The notes under the pieces were generated by a model. It was not told where the DNA came from, did no database searches, and saw nothing but the letters and a program-made list of their open reading frames with translations. Position numbers and translations under genes: made by a program. From Thunnus maccoyii (taxonomy: Eukaryota > Chordata > Actinopteri > Scombriformes > Scombridae): 64,000 nucleotides of DNA. This document shows, one piece after another, positions 13,701 through 27,925 of the stretch; the first letter of the stretch is position 1; each line of letters begins with the position of its first letter. The stretch spans positions 17,510,501-17,574,500 of the forward strand of contig NC_056540.1 in assembly GCF_910596095.1 (NCBI RefSeq), given 5' to 3'.

Positions 13701-15320
13701 ACAGTATATCACAAGAGTCGTGTTACACTGTGAACTATAAGCCCTACAGTTATTCCAGGTTGGTGACAAATGAAACAACATCTCAGAATGAAAGCTACCA
13801 ATTATTGCCATTAAAGCATAATTCACTTGACTAGCATGCTGCTGTAAATTTATCTGGTCTGACAGAAGGACAGAAGTACGGACGATGGAGGGGAGACTCT
13901 TTAAAACCCTGCTTACTGCATTGACCATAAATATTGTAACATATTGATCAACATAATGTGGAAATGTTTATTGAAATATTACATTTGTCTTTAGGACCAT
14001 CCTCTAAATGCAGCTCAATAAACTCATTACCATTCGATGTATGCATGGTGGGGTTCTCTGGGCTTCTGATCCTCTCAGACAACACAACAGAAAGTACTTT
14101 CTTAAATATGGTCGATGGACAGAGACTGATGTTTTCAGATAAAACCTCTGCAGTGTCTCTGTGTGTGTAGACTTTGCAAAACAGCACTGACGCATTGCTG
14201 CAGCGCTACTAAAAAACCTACTCTTAAAAAGTCTACAGCATTGTTTTCTTTCCACCATTTAGAGGAATATGAGGAGTTAAGTCTGGAAGCCTGGCGTAGG
14301 TCTAAATTTAAGCTATCCACATTTTCTGTGACTGGAGCACAATTTATGATAATACAGATGCAGTATCTATAGAAAACTGAGGATGAGGCCTGTCTCAGAT
14401 TACGAGCAGCACTTTTTGTACTTTTAGGATGAAGCTTAACACGATACAGTCCAGGGAGAACTGCGCACTTCTCTTTATGGTTTAAGCACAACAGAAACAC
14501 ACTGCAGAGCCTCACATCAGAGTCAGAAAATCTGAAATACACACCTTCACCTGTGGGCGTGGTTTGTTAGAAGAGGTGAGAGATCACGCCAAGGTCAGAG
14601 GTTGAGCTCTAGTTGCTCATGGGTAGAAGGTCACCGAACCACCGAGCCCAGAAACAGGAGGATCGACAGGGAGGAATGAACTGCAGAAAGAGAGAGAGAG
14701 TGAAAGATCGAGGGAAGAAAATAAAAAGAGAGGGAGAGATGTTTTAGTGAAGGCACCCCTGTTTGAAAAACAGCAACATAGTGAGAATACCGTGCAAGTG
14801 TGTCAACGAGGATGTGTTTGCTCTGTGTGCACAAAAAACAGCGAGACACAGACACGGAGAGAGAGAGAGAGAGAGAGACATACAGTAGCACCAGCCTTCA
14901 GACACACCCTGTATTTATTCAACATTTGGCCTGCGGACGGCAGCTAGCTGCGGGAAGTCGACCAACCTCAGCTCTTTCTGGGTCAGAGAACATTGACTGT
15001 CAGCATAAACAGAAACAGTTTTAGAAACTCTAACATCTTCCAAAAACCTCTTTTTCTACCAGACCTTCTTCTCTAATCAGTCTACATCTACCTCTGGCCC
15101 GACTGTCAGTCCGCTACTCCTGTTCTCTCGACTTAACTGCCGACTTTATCCCTCCCCCTCTCTCTCTTTGTTATCTCGGCTGTGCTCCGAGTAAAAAGAC
15201 ATTGTTATATCAGAGCCAAACAAGTGGAGACTCAGATCCCCTTATCAGTGGATACAGCAGCAGCCTGGCTCCCTGTCAGGCCTGGCTTGAAAGGTGAATA
15301 AACTCTGTTGTTTTCCCCCC

Positions 15321-15455
<135 letters not shown>

Positions 15456-16934
15456 GCAAGACCAGTTAGACAAGTTTGAGGAAGGTTGACCAATTTCAGT
15501 TTCTCAATGTCTCCGTCTGTCTAGCCAACATGCAAAGACACACGTTTCGAAACAGGACCCGCAGTGATTTGGTGGGGAAAAAAAGCAGGAACCTGTATTT
15601 ACATTTCAAGCAGCAGGTGTTTATGTGCACAACAGGTAGAGGGTTCACAAGTGCAAATAAAAACATGAACAAAAGGTGTGATGAGTCCAACAGGCGAGAG
15701 GTAGACGACTGACTCACAGTTTCACCTACATCAGATTGTGCAAATTAAGACATGATAAGATGATATCACAGTTTGAAAAACTATTACGCCACCCTTAAGC
15801 TGGTAAAATGACTGTGCAGAGGCCGTTTCTGTTCCTGTATGTGTGTCAAATGAATGATTAACACACACACACCCCCGTAACTTCCAGCTTGGGGTGTGCC
15901 CAGTGTGGGAAAAAGGGGAGGGAAGTAGGATGGCCGGTTGACCTGATGAGAAAACAGGGAGTGGCTGAAGTGCACTTAGCAAGAATTTTTAAAACCAAAA
16001 CCAGGATTTGCATGTGGGATAGGAATGACCGACAGGAAGACATGATGTCATACACATACACAACCCTTTGCTTAGTGGTTGTGGCGGCCCAGAGCCATAA
16101 CCTCCCACCTGAGCAAATCAAAAACCGCTGTCCTGTACCACACATGCCTATATATGGTCACAGCCAGGACAGGCCTGTTATTACAGACAGAGATGGGCAG
16201 AGTGTAAGAGCGGAAAGCACATAAAACGAGCAGAAAGACAGGCATTGAAAAAGACTGAAGGTTAGCGAGAGGGTAAAGCAAAGCAAAAGGGGGAAGAGAT
16301 AAGGAAAGGAGAGCTGAACAAAAGATAAAAGCTAATCTTGCATTCCTAACATTGTCTCCAGCCAATTCAGCACAGCAGCCCACCCACTCATCCACTGCAC
16401 TGTAAAAAAAAAAAAAAAAAAGACCTTAGCAGGACTCTGTGTTTACTGCACTGAGATGCAGCATTTCAAGGCAAAGTTACCCGTCACAATGACCCAGAGA
16501 TAAAGAAACAGAAACTATTTAATCAAATCTATACTAATCTGGCATATTTCCATAATTTGATACCTCATATAAACACTGTCTCACTCCTTATCTTGTCTCA
16601 GACACAGCAAGTAATTATCATTAACATGCTATCTTTTTTTCAGTAATGAGCATAGCTGTCATTCATGCAAGATGAATTATAAACTGCGAGTGATATTTCT
16701 TGGCAAGTGTACTTGGGAATGTGTGTGTGTGGTTAAACCGCAGCCAGAGGAGGGAATTTGCAGCTGTCAGTCCGGGAGGTTGGTGGAACAATGAGAAGTT
16801 TGTTGCAACTGAGAGCACGAGCGCAAGTGTGAAAAAAGTTGGACAGCAAGGAGGACATCCAGTCAAGCGTGCAAAAGGTCCGCATCCACATTTGTGTGCA
16901 TCTGTGTTTGTGTGTGTGTCTGGGAGAGAGGACC

Positions 16935-16961
16935 GGGGGGGGGGGGGGGGGGGGGGGGGGG
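16935..16961. repeat. G(27) homopolymer
   Basis: Uninterrupted G run on the plus strand in ctnnd1 intron 1, C on the transcript strand. The exact length may be a sequencing or assembly estimate. Confidence 0.9.
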
Positions 16962-17534
16962 TCGAGCTAATGTCGCCGTATTAACACTCATGACTTCTGC
17001 CCCTCCGCCTTTCACAGCTGTTAGTTTTGGCCTTGGAAGTCAGCGGTGAGTTTCGTTGAACAATGAAAACAATCAGTGCTGTCCCATCACCACTCCCCTC
17101 CCTTTCCCCTTCTCCCCACTTCCTGAGAAACAGGATGTTATGGATTCTACATCAGAGATGAGTAAAGGGACGCAAGAGCTATATTGGTTCGCCAAGAACC
17201 ATTCTCCTCACTAGGACTCCATATACACATAAACCATGAGAGCATATAGGATGCACACTTTAATAAACCACCCATGGATGGCTGGATTCCTCCTTTAAGT
17301 GGTTCTGCATTGAAAATCCCCCACGGTCGATATGCTGATCATGCGACCACAAACCACTTCCCTTTTTTGCTAATATTATTGTCCGTATACTGTTTTCGGT
17401 TCTGCATTCATAATCTTTCGGAAGTAATTTTCTCTTATGGCTGAAACATCATATTTTCATCTTTTGGTTGTTTAAGGAAGACAGCCTTTCCATAGTTTAA
17501 CAACTGAATCAGCACTTTCTTGTTGATTTTTGTA

Positions 17535-17790
17535 TGAAAAGATTAGTCGATAGACAGAAAATGAATCAAACAATTTAGATAACAATTCACCTGCATCGCA
17601 AATGTGAATAGTTTGTGGTTTATTAGTCTTCTATGATAGTAAATTATAAATATGTTTGTGTTTTGGTCTCTTAAATGGGCAAAACCAGCAATGTGAAGAC
17701 ATCACCTTGTGCTCTGGGAAATTATGATTATGCATTTTTCACTCTATTCTGCCATTTAATCAAGAAAATAATTTTTTGTTGCAGGCCTAG
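17535..17790. mobile_element. Diverged hAT-like MITE copy in ctnnd1 intron 1
   Basis: Retains GATTAGTCGATAGACAGAAA, a CACCTTGTGCTCTGGGAAAT block and a terminal TTGTTGCAGGCCTAG. The left end is degraded. Confidence 0.45.
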
Positions 17791-18723
17791 TTTTTTTCTC
17801 TAAGAAGACAAAGGCTGGAACAGAAAGAAAGAAATACAGCAACAACACAAATCTTGAGAAAAAGAACAAACTGGTAAAAGATAAAAACATCTTGGACTGT
17901 CATGCACGCTGATCTCATGTCTTCATTCACTACATTTACAGTAAGGACAGAGTAAGCACAGAGTAAAGGGTCATGCTCTGTTTTCCCAACATGATGGCAG
18001 CAAAAGTTCAAAATGTCAAGCAGAGGGATGTAAAAGGTCAACGATACACACACACACACACTCCTCAAACATCTGATCATGCCCTTACACACCACGAGTC
18101 ACACAGCTCCATCTGATAGCGGACTGTCAGTCAGCATGACTCACTCAACTCTGTCAGAAGACATCTGTGATCATATGAACGTGTAACCAACAATACAGCC
18201 TTTGTGCACGTAATGAAACACTGCTTCATGAAATAAGTGCCTACACCTGCCATCAGTAGCTCCCTGAAACAACACAGTCACTGTCAAAATGCACATCTGT
18301 TCACGCACCTCTAGGTAACCTGATGCTGAAATGTGTGTGATGGCACCGGCCGCTTGTTTAAGCTGAGCGTGGCTTGTAATGGGATTGAAGCTTTAGCCCG
18401 CTAATCCACTTACCTCCTAACACATACACACACACAACGTTAAAGTGCACGCACAGACACAGACACGCACGCACACAAACACATTAGGTCGCTGTGGATT
18501 AACCTGCACACACCTCAAGAGAGCAGACACAATTGCAGCCGGAGTTGGGAGCACGCATCAACAGTCAAACAATGACTCGGAGACGAAGAAGCAGTCAGGA
18601 AAAGGCTGATAAATGGGTGTTCGGTGGCATATGGTGTTATTAGTGGTGGCACCTGCAGCACATCAGAGCCAACATCAAATCAGCTACAGACACATAACCC
18701 ACACACACATACTGTGCAAACAC

Positions 18724-19262
18724 AGTGGCGGAAGTATTCAGATCCTTTGCTTAAGTAAAAGTAGAAATACTGTAGACTACAAATACTTTACTACAATTAA
18801 AAGTCATGAATTCGAAATGTTACTTAAGTGCGTAAGTATTATCAGTAAAATAAGTATCAAAAGTACTTGTTATGCAGACTGGCTTCTTTGAGAGTGTTAT
18901 ATTATTATGTGTTTGTTTTTAAATCACTAACCAATAAAAGCATTTTAATCCTGTAGTTCATCAATGTCGAGCCAATTTAAGATACTTTAGGGAATTAAAT
19001 AAGTGTATCATGTGTTTTTTAAATAATAATACACTTTATTTATAAAGGCACCTTTCACACACCAATGCGGCTCAAAGTGCATATTGCATTTTAAAAAAGA
19101 AATCTAACTAAGAAAACTAAAAAAAAACTAACTATAAAGTGGTAAATAAGTGTAGTGGAGTAAAAAGCATAATGTTTTCTTCTGAAATGTAGTGATGCAG
19201 AAGTACAAATTAGCATAAAATGGATATAAACAAGTAAAGTTCCCTTAAATTTGTACAGTAAT
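18724..19262. mobile_element. hAT-like MITE of the GTATTCAGATCCTTT family
   Basis: Starts AGTGGCGGAAGTATTCAGAT and ends with the matching block GTAGTGGAGTAAAAAGCATA, then GTAGTGATGCAGAAGTAC. This is a non-autonomous element widespread in teleosts. A different repeat carrying CACTTTATTTATAAAGGCAC (about 19028-19080) seems to be nested inside it. Copy ends are approximate. Confidence 0.5.
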
Positions 19263-20482
19263 GTTTACAAGGGGGGCGGCTAGTTAACCTGTTCAGTCTC
19301 TCAGGCTGACAGTTATCCACACCCAGGTATTTCCCTACCAAAACATGTTCACACAAGACCCACCCAACAGGTTCACAAACTAACAGACCTAAAAAAAACA
19401 AATCCCAGCCTGTGTGACAACACACCACAACTGGACGACCACCACCCTAAAAAAAACGAACTCAAATACACAAAACAGGACTGACAAAAGAAAAAAAAAA
19501 AGAGTTGAGAGGTTTACGATTACCTTTGAACTACACCTTAGTGAGAACCGTTAAGGTGCTGAAATCTACTTTTTCCCTGATAGAAAGACGGTTAAAGACG
19601 AGGCAACATGATAAAATATCTATGTTAAAGCACAGAAGATGTGCACATCTACTCACTATGTATCTATATGGTGTATCTGTATGTAGTCACGTTGTCATTT
19701 TCCCCGTTGAACTCATCCAAATCCCGTTTTTCCTACCAGCCGTGAGCCATCCGGAGCCGCTAGCAGTTAGCTAGCATTCCGCAGTTCTGGCCAAATAGCA
19801 CAGACTGTCGTGAACTGATTTACTAAAAAAGAGAGAGAAAGAAAAAAATCTAGGGCAGCAGCACCGACCAGAACTGGCAGCATTAACTAACCGCCAGCTG
19901 AACAACAATGAGACGCCGGTATAAAAAAAACGAGTCTCTCAAACAAAGACACACGCATTTGAGCGTTGAGTTACTCGGTGGTTGTGCTAACGTTGCCCAG
20001 ATAAATGACAATGTTGGAAATCAAATCAGCCACAGTTGGTGAGGAGGGAAAAAAAAGCTCGACTCTGCACCCGTGTGACCTGGTTTGGCTGTCTTGCTAC
20101 GTTAGCATCACAATAACCCACATACACACACATAGCCGACAGCCAGGCTAGCGTGTTTAGCATAGCAAACACAGATTAGCCCGCAAGAGCTGAAGTTAAA
20201 GCGGCCTTTTTCGGGGCTAATTTACACGATATTCACGGTATCTGTCGCTATTATCGCGTTGAGTGCGAGGCTTTCTTGTGTTTGCTATCAAGAGTGAGCA
20301 CGGTAGAAAACATAGCACCGAGTGAACTTTAGCTTCGTTAGCTGCTCGGTGAGTCGTGTTGGTGATCTGTCGATGATGTGACCACTCCTTGCCAACGCTG
20401 CAGTGCACCCACTATCTGTAGACATTAAAAAACACGGCCTCCGCTATATTAACCATCTGCTAACACGTCTTATTTTACTCAC

Positions 20483-20760
20483 CTGTTCGTGGTAAGCCTG
20501 CCCCCGACTATTCCGTTTTTTAGTGTGTTTTCTCCCCTCTTTTTTTCCCCCTCCTTCCCTGGCTTCTGGGTCAAGCTCGTTAAAGACGAAGCGACATCAC
20601 CGAGTTTTTCTATCAAAGAGAGGGCGGGATCAACAAGCGGCTTTACCGTAAAAAAACACACGCGGCGCACGCAGAATTCCTCCTCTCATACAGGTGTTCG
20701 CCACAAGTTGCAGGGCGGGCCCCACAGTCATTCAGTAGTCAGCTGAGAACTCACACAGCC
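20483..20760 (-). promoter_or_regulatory. ctnnd1: Likely ctnnd1 non-coding exon 1 and CpG-rich promoter
   Basis: The minus strand carries a strong donor, CGAACAG followed by GTGAGTAAAA, at 20483. Upstream of it lies a G+C- and CpG-rich block to about 20720. The first coding exon has a plausible AG acceptor 7-8 bases before its ATG, so an upstream 5' UTR exon is required. This is the best candidate I see. The transcription start cannot be fixed from sequence alone. Confidence 0.5.
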
Positions 20761-23075
20761 ACCCTAATGAAACACACGCTGACCGGTATGAGCAGGAATA
20801 TGACTGGGAATCTGTAATAACTGCTGGTGCAGTACTGGAATAAGTCCCTGCGCCCTCCTCCTCCTTTCTCCTCCCATTCGTTTCCGCCTGCAGCTCCCTC
20901 TCCTCTCCCTCACATATACACACACTGATGTCATTTCATTGATTGCCCAAGAACAATAGCCTGAGAGGAAGCAGCATTTCTTGGGGAAGTACAACAACAG
21001 CATTCCTCATCAACGCGACAAAACTTTTGGCACATAAAACCACTACCAGTGACCATCACCGCCTCCGCATACACCCGATCAGTAGCAGATTGCTCGTGAT
21101 CAGTCACTGTTAACACTTGATTAGTAAGTCATGCATGACAGTACTTCTAAAATCCCGAGTTTAAGTTGCAGACTTGCAAGTTTTCTCTCATTTGTAAGGC
21201 TTTTACAGTAATTTTTACTGTTTGTTAGTGGTTATTATGTGTCTAACTTCATAGACTTTCGGGTGAAATCCAAGTTAAACAAGCAGAAACTCTTTAAACA
21301 ATACTTTAAGTGTGGGCAGGGTGGAAAGAGGAACAATGCAAGGAATTTCCCCCAGTTTCCTCAAGAGTCCCCCCCCATAGAGGCGCAGTATGAGTAAACC
21401 TGAGTCTAAGCAATCACTGGGAACAAAAACAATGCTGCACTCTAGAGGTGCAAACTGAAAGAGCCGTGTGTCAGACGTTCAAAGAAAAAATAGATAATCA
21501 GCTGCTGAAAAATCAGTATTTATTCATAATTGCATATTCAGACTACAAATCCACACACAGGAGTCCACACAAAATTGATTATTGCCCAGTCTGGAACGAT
21601 AGGGAAGTACAAAAAGAGGAAAAGAGAGCTGCAACAGATGACACTGGAGGTAGTTTGCTTTTCAAATGAAACACACACACATACATACATACACACAAAG
21701 AAAGAAAGAAGGGTAGAATAATGTTCAGATTAATAAATCCAGGTCTCAAGTTTTATCAGTGTTTCTGAAAGTTTCTGTCAACCGTGTGATTGCTTTTACC
21801 TCTGCAAACTTTTAAACCAGTTTAACACTCTTTAACACTTGATACTGTACCTTGTGTTGGGCGATATGTCACTATATACATGACACAATAGACATTTGTC
21901 AGCCATATTATAACTGGATTTTTTCACACTGTGTTTAATTATTTGTATTAGGACGTGTCTGCAAATCTTTAAGGCAATAATGAGTTGACAGGACTGTTGA
22001 ATCAATGTGATGAAATACCTTAATTTGCCAGAAGCAGATATTCCCGTCAGGTTATTTTTTTATCTATAAACTGTTTCTCAGCTGTTAGATATGAACTGTG
22101 TCTTGAGTTTACAGAAAATTGACTAAATCACAACATCACTTCATATATCAAATATCACACTATATTGATATCACGATATAAAACTACAACAGAACATTTT
22201 GACCCCATAAACCAGCCTTAACTGTACCATGCTTTCCTTTTCATTTCAATGTCACGGTCAGTGTTTCTGTCCATTTCTCTGTAACAATAATAATAATAAG
22301 AATAATAATAATTATTATTATTCTTATTATAATAATTATAATAATAATAATAGGCACCTGTTGTATACTCAGCCATCCAGTTGGGAACCCCGTCTCTGAC
22401 CCGCACAATGTTTCCCTCCAGTAACATGAGGAATGATTCCTGTGGTTTAAAGCTTGCAAGCATTCACGATGTCAGACAAGTCATTAATACAAAATTATTA
22501 ATAATGAGAGTAATTTTCACACTGAATAAATAATGTTGAGAGAAAGTGTTGAGCTACAGTTGTATAACAGGCAGATTTTGTTAGGTCACGGTAAGAAAAA
22601 ATGAGCATTTACCAAACTAGCATGTAATTAAGGTGATGTGATGTGAGGCATCCGAGTTTGTTTTCTTTTCAGACAGTATAAAAAGATCATTCTGGCTCTC
22701 TCTCTCTCTCTCATAGAGGGTTAAAAATAAAAAAAGGCTTTGGGATTTTTAAAGCTTAATGTACTTTTGCTGGCTTTCAAAGAATGCAGGTCTCATCATA
22801 TTAAACAGAGATCATGCTTATTTGTGCCCTTATTTAAAACCAAAAAAGTTGATTTTACTAGGAAGTTGTCAAGATATACATTAGTGTACTTACAGATTAT
22901 TAAGTACATTTCAACCAAGACACTAATGACAAAACAATGACACGCTGCCAAAGGAAACACATTTTCCCCCAAATATATCATTATGACATAAGAAGAGTCA
23001 GTAAAAGTAACATGCTGAAAAATGTTCTTTAAAAAAAAAAAAAAAAAATCCAGATTAACCCTTTAAATCTTTTGG
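20761..23075. other. Intergenic region between ctnnd1 and the zinc-finger gene
   Basis: I find no supportable gene. It includes an AAT/ATT microsatellite with strong self-complementarity (22285-22352), a short TC tract (about 22696-22713) and an A-run (23031-23048) just beyond the zinc-finger stop. Short reading frames here are AT-rich and unlike any family I know. I could not pick a poly(A) signal for the zinc-finger gene with confidence. Confidence 0.4.
22285..22352. repeat. AAT/ATT microsatellite with inverted-repeat structure
   Basis: AATAATAATAAG-type units switch to ATTATTATTCTTATTAT and back to AATAATAAT, so the tract can fold on itself. No gene function is evident. Confidence 0.8.
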
Positions 23076-26000
23076 TCAGTGAACCTCGTTAGTGTTGTGT
23101 GTGATCATGTGTCTGCGCAGGTTGCTCGGGTTGTTGAAGCTGGCGGTGCACTGAGAGCAAGTGTACGGCTTCTCTCCGGAGTGAGTCCTCAGGTGGATCT
23201 TCAGGCTGCCGTTCTGCGTGAAGCGCTTCCCGCACTGCGGGCAGGCGTACGGCTTCTCCCCGGTGTGAATGCGCATGTGGATGCTCAGCGTGGTCTTGTT
23301 GACGAACGATTTGCCGCACAAAGAGCAAGGAACAGGCGACTCTCCGGTATGACTCGCCCGGTGCACAATCAGGTCTTCGCGGGTGACAAACCGCTCGCCG
23401 CAGAAACTGCAGTCCAGGGATTTGTTGATGGCGTGAGGGAAGACGGAGCTCTGCTGCTGGGAGAACTGGCTGACGTGACTGGGATGGCCTCCTTTACCGT
23501 CGGCTCCTATTGATGTTTTTATTGCAGGACTCAATGACGGTACGCTGATTTGAGTGGAATGATTCTGGCTGTTTCTAACCAGTCCGACACTGTTATCGTG
23601 CATCCCCCTCATCGGGGGTCTGTCGTTGGCACCAGAGGTGAAATTTAGGAGACTGTCGTGGGTGACGGAGTGGTCAGGAGACAGAGAGCTGAAAGCCTGC
23701 AGTTCAGAGACAGTGAAGAGGGTGTCGCTCTCCTCCTGTAGGGGCCCTTCCCCTCGGCCGTGAACGCTCACGATTCTCAGCTCTGCGTTATCGTTTGTCA
23801 GGCAGGAGGAACCAGCAGGCTCTAAACTCTGAGTCCCAGCAGCAACACCACCCTGCGTACTGTGATTTCTGAAGTCATCCTGACCTGAAATGACAAAAAA
23901 CATTTTGAATCAAGGCCTATATGCATAAAACATCAGATTTTGACTCACAACTCCAAAAAAATCTTGTGAAAAAGGGCACCATTTATATACAGAAGCTAAA
24001 GGTAACTTTGTACAAAGTGTAAGTGTGATTGTCAAGTGCTCACTAAAAATAACAGCACAGTAATGTCGATCCAACATGCCCTCTGCCCCTCAGGCACTGA
24101 ATCAGCCTATGTGTCATGGATGAATCATGCCATTAATCATTATTTAATGCACTCTGTTGTAATTAAACCGTCTGAAAGTCTTATTATTTATTACTCATCG
24201 ATATCTAAGATGACAACATGTTGAAGCTTGTATAATCACATGTTTACATATAGAAATGATTACATTGACAACACCAGATATGTAATTTGAGATATTATTC
24301 ATTTATAAAAAATCAAATAAGGACGGATTTTAAGTTTTAAGTGATAATGATCTTTAGAGCTACAACGATTCATCGATTAGTCGATGGACAGAAAATTAAT
24401 CTGTAACATTTTGATAATTGTTTAATCATTTTAGGTGAAAGTGCAGAAAAATTAGCTGGTTGCAGCTTCTTAAATATGATGATTTAATGCTTTTCTTTGT
24501 CATACATGAAAGTAAACTGAATATTTTGGGGGTTTTGACTGTTGATCAGACAAAGACATTTAAAGACACAACCTTTGACTCTGCGGCGCTCATTTGTCTC
24601 ATATTTTCTGACATTTTCTAGTCCGAGCGATTAATCGAATAAATAATCTGCAGATTAATCGATAATGACAATAATTGTTAGTTGCAGCCCTTTATATACA
24701 GTCTATAGTTGCAGCCCTGATGATCTGTCCTGTCAAAATGCAAAGTTTTTGCATGCAGATTAAATAAATGTTTAGTTGTTTCTGATTTTTCAGGAAGAGA
24801 GAGTGCAGGCTTCTCAGGCAGAATAAATGCCATTTCTTGTTTTGAATCCAACTATTTGAGCTGTGAAGGACACTAATAAATAAATAAATGCATTTTTTTA
24901 TTCTAATCTAATATTTTATAGTGTATTTTCTGCTAATATGTGTTTCTTCATTATTTTGTCAATAAATCTCCTGAAAAGACCAAAACCAAGACAGACTTAG
25001 TCCCACTAACAGGTATTATCTGATATCATATTGATATCGCTTATAGCTATGAGCCATAGAAATCTACTGATATACAAAACCTAGAAAAACAAATTAACAC
25101 TCTGGTTGACAAATTTGTTTATTACAAAAAACATAGCTTGTTATATCAGCCTGGATCTAGTCAAATTAAGTCAGCAGCCTCTGAGCCATTCTCAGCTGAT
25201 TTGCATTTTGGAAGCATAGACTTGTTGTAGTGTGATTAGTGGTCTAACCAGTTCCTGCGGCTCACAGATAACATTAATAAAAACATCCTACTAACCTACA
25301 ACTGGCCCACAGCCTCCAATGTCATCTTCATCTTTGATCAGGATGACATCTGGGGTGTCCACATCTGCACACTAACAAAAAAGAATAAACACACATGAGC
25401 GAACAAAACTTTTCATTCATTTGATACTGAGAGTAAATGTATGAGCTGCATTTACCTCCACTGTCGTGGCAGGAGAGGAAGTCTTGTTCTCTGACTGCAG
25501 AGTAATGGGAGCAGCTTCTCTGATCGCCTTCTGAGCGACTGGTGGCTTTATGACAACTAGAGGAAAGCAAAAGACAAAATGTAACTTATGGTAATAGATA
25601 AACACCAGGAGTGAGGAGGTGTGTGATATCACTGTCCACAACAACAGAATTAAACAAGTTCATTAAATGCACAAAAACAACTAAATACAAGTGAGATTTT
25701 CAACATTGTTAGAAATAAATCTCTTGTGCATGACACGAGGAGGCATCTTCATGGTCCAGCGGTCTGAGGTATAACATCCCCAGTTCGATGAGGATGTTCA
25801 TCTCATTTCATCCCCCCAGTGTTTCCCATACATTGATTTATTTGTGACAGCCCACCACAATATCAACATTGACTGCCACATATTGATTTTCTATTCTTTT
25901 TACTATTTAAAATGGGTAAAATCTTACTTCATGGTAGAGCTGCTCGCAGCGCATTGATTCTCTCAGCCCCTCTATGCCCCTCTCTCTCTTGTTCTCTCTC

Positions 26001-27258
26001 TCACAAACACATTGACTACAGACCCATCTGTGAGTACCCCTCCTCTCCGTGCACACTCTGAATCAAAACATTGTTGGAGGAAGGATTGTTGTTGGCTTCA
26101 ATCTGGAGTTCACAAATGGTTTGTATCATGAACATGTGATGCATTCAGGTTAACTCTGATAAGTTAGTCTCTCTATGTTCTTAACACAACACTGTCAGTG
26201 TCAGAGACCCAACTCTTCGAATAAGTTATTAGCAAGCATGTAAGGAGCTTCGCTTGTAAGGATAGCTATAAGTTAATGTTAGAATACAATGACTTTAGTC
26301 CATTGTTGTTATAGATATCTCAGAGGGTGTGAACACCACAGTTTTGCCAGTTTCTCTAACTTACAACATAATTAAAATAAGGGGAACGCTGCCAAGCTGA
26401 GGGCGGTCAGTGTATGTCACCCAGAAACTGAAGTCTCAACTAGCGATCGACATTTTCTCACATTTTATAGACCAAACGACTAATCGATTCATTGTGACAA
26501 TAATTAACAAATTAATTGATAATGAAAATAATTGTTATTTTGCAATTGAAAATTCCACAAACACAAAATATCTGTGCTTACAGATGTTTCAAATGAGCAT
26601 TTTAAAAAGTCAGAAAGTCTGTTATTAGCTTTTCCCAACTGCAGTAAACGTTAGTCTCTCTATTTGATCAACTTATTGATCACCTCCAGGTCATAAACCA
26701 TGACATCGTGACGTATGTGTCACGTGATAAGGAGCAGCTGTGATTTTAAACCAGTTTATTAATTATTCAGCAAATATGCTATATGCATTGCAAAAGAAAT
26801 GTTGTAATACACTGTAACAGAAATAGAAAGCAAACAATTAGTAGTTGAATTATAGAAAAGTGCGTGTTCAGCTGTTAATTGGGCTGCAGGAGGAGGAGGA
26901 GGAGGAGGGCGTCAACGTTACTTCTTACTTGAAGTATTTTCAAGTGTGAAAGTAAATCGTTACCTTGTGATTTCGCCCGCGGTTTGGGTATGTTGGCTCT
27001 AATCGGAGAAAAGCGGCTCGCCGGCCGGTTGCTCCTCGTCTGCAGCCGGAGGGAGAAGAGCTCACTCCTCATCACCTTCATCCTCATCCTCAGGGCTTCG
27101 TTTTCCTTCAGGCTCTGGGTTAAATGCAGACGCAGGGACGCCGAGCTCTCCGAGAACAGCTGACTGATTTCCGTCACCGCCGCTTTCACCAGCACATCCA
27201 TGATGGACAGAAGCTGTGACTCCAGGTTCAGGCTGCCCGGCGGCATGTTTGTAGACAT
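23076..27258 (-). CDS. C2H2 zinc-finger protein, four fingers, four exons
   Basis: A probable nuclear DNA-binding transcription factor. Exons in transcript order: 26964-27258, 25456-25556, 25296-25371 and 23076-23884, all with GT-AG junctions and closing phases, giving 1281 nt (426 aa). Residues about 12-75 form a leucine-rich amphipathic segment (SIMDVLVKAAVTEISQLF, then LKENEALRMRMKVMRSEL) typical of a large teleost zinc-finger group. Exon 3 encodes an acidic stretch (DVILIKDEDDIGG) with a SUMO-like LIKDED motif. Four consecutive C-X2-C-X12-H-X3-H fingers occupy about 313-426, joined by TGES, TGEK and SGEK linkers (CSFCGERF, CSLCGKSF, CPQCGKRF, CSQCTASF). The start at 27258 is the only ATG that gives the family N-terminus. 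Four fingers imply a short recognition site. I cannot name the orthologue. Confidence 0.88.
24356..24697. mobile_element. hAT-like MITE, best-preserved copy
   Basis: Both ends are recognisable: AGAGCTACAACGATTCATCG on the left and TAATTGTTAGTTGCAGCCCT on the right, which are imperfect inverted repeats. The interior has the family blocks TTGCAGCTTCTTAAATATGA and CTGTTGATCAGACAAAGACA. It lies in the last intron of the zinc-finger gene and has no coding capacity. Confidence 0.6.
26436..26560. mobile_element. Partial hAT-like MITE
   Basis: One half of the family is present: ACATTTTATAGACCAAACGA, then TTGATAATGAAAATAATTGT. It lies in the first intron of the zinc-finger gene. Confidence 0.4.
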
Positions 27259-27469
27259 GTTTCACTCCGCTGCCGCCGATTATTGCGTTGGAAAAAAGCG
27301 CGACACAGTCGTTGGGTTAGCTTACAAAAGGGGCAACACAGTGGCCTTTCCGGTAGCATGACGCTGATTACCGTAAAACTTAGAGAGCAGAGCGTTGTGG
27401 TTTGAGGTTTTCTGGTTCACAGATTCTTACTGTTTCTTTACGGTGAGTGTTGATGTTTTATTTTATATC

Positions 27470-27680
27470 AGGGCTGCAGCTAACTATTAGTTTCATTATC
27501 GATGAATCTGTAGATTATGTTTGTCGATTAATTGATTAGTTACTTGGTGCATAAACTGTCAGGAAATGGTGAAAAATGTCGATCACTTCCCAAAGCCCAA
27601 AGATGACTTCCTCAAATATCTTGTTTTGTCACAGCAGTCCACAACCAAATACAGTCAGACCAGTCTCCACTTTGAAAAAA
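27470..27680. mobile_element. Partial hAT-like MITE, opposite orientation
   Basis: Begins CAGGGCTGCAGCTAACTATT, the terminus seen inverted in other copies, followed by GTCGATTAATTGATTAGTTA. It sits about 200 bp upstream of the zinc-finger gene start. Confidence 0.5.
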
Positions 27681-27784
27681 CACGGTACAACTACCCCCCA
27701 CGTTGTTTTACGGGACGTGTATGTACTAGGCATTACGGTAATAGCGTGAAAGAACTGATGTCAAAATAGAAGCGACGTGATTTC

Positions 27785-27925
27785 ACATTCATTCATTCAT
27801 TCAATCAATCATTCAGTCATTCATTCATTCATTCATTCAGTCAGTCAGTCAGTCAGTCAGTCAGTTAATCAGTCATTCATTCATTCATTCAGTTAGTCAT
27901 TCATTCATTCAGTCAGTCAATAATG
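27785..27925. repeat. CATT/CAGT tetranucleotide tract
   Basis: About 140 bp of ATTC units interspersed with AGTC units (CATTCATTCATT, then CAGTCAGTCAGT, then CATT again). It appears to be an interrupted tetranucleotide repeat. Confidence 0.9.
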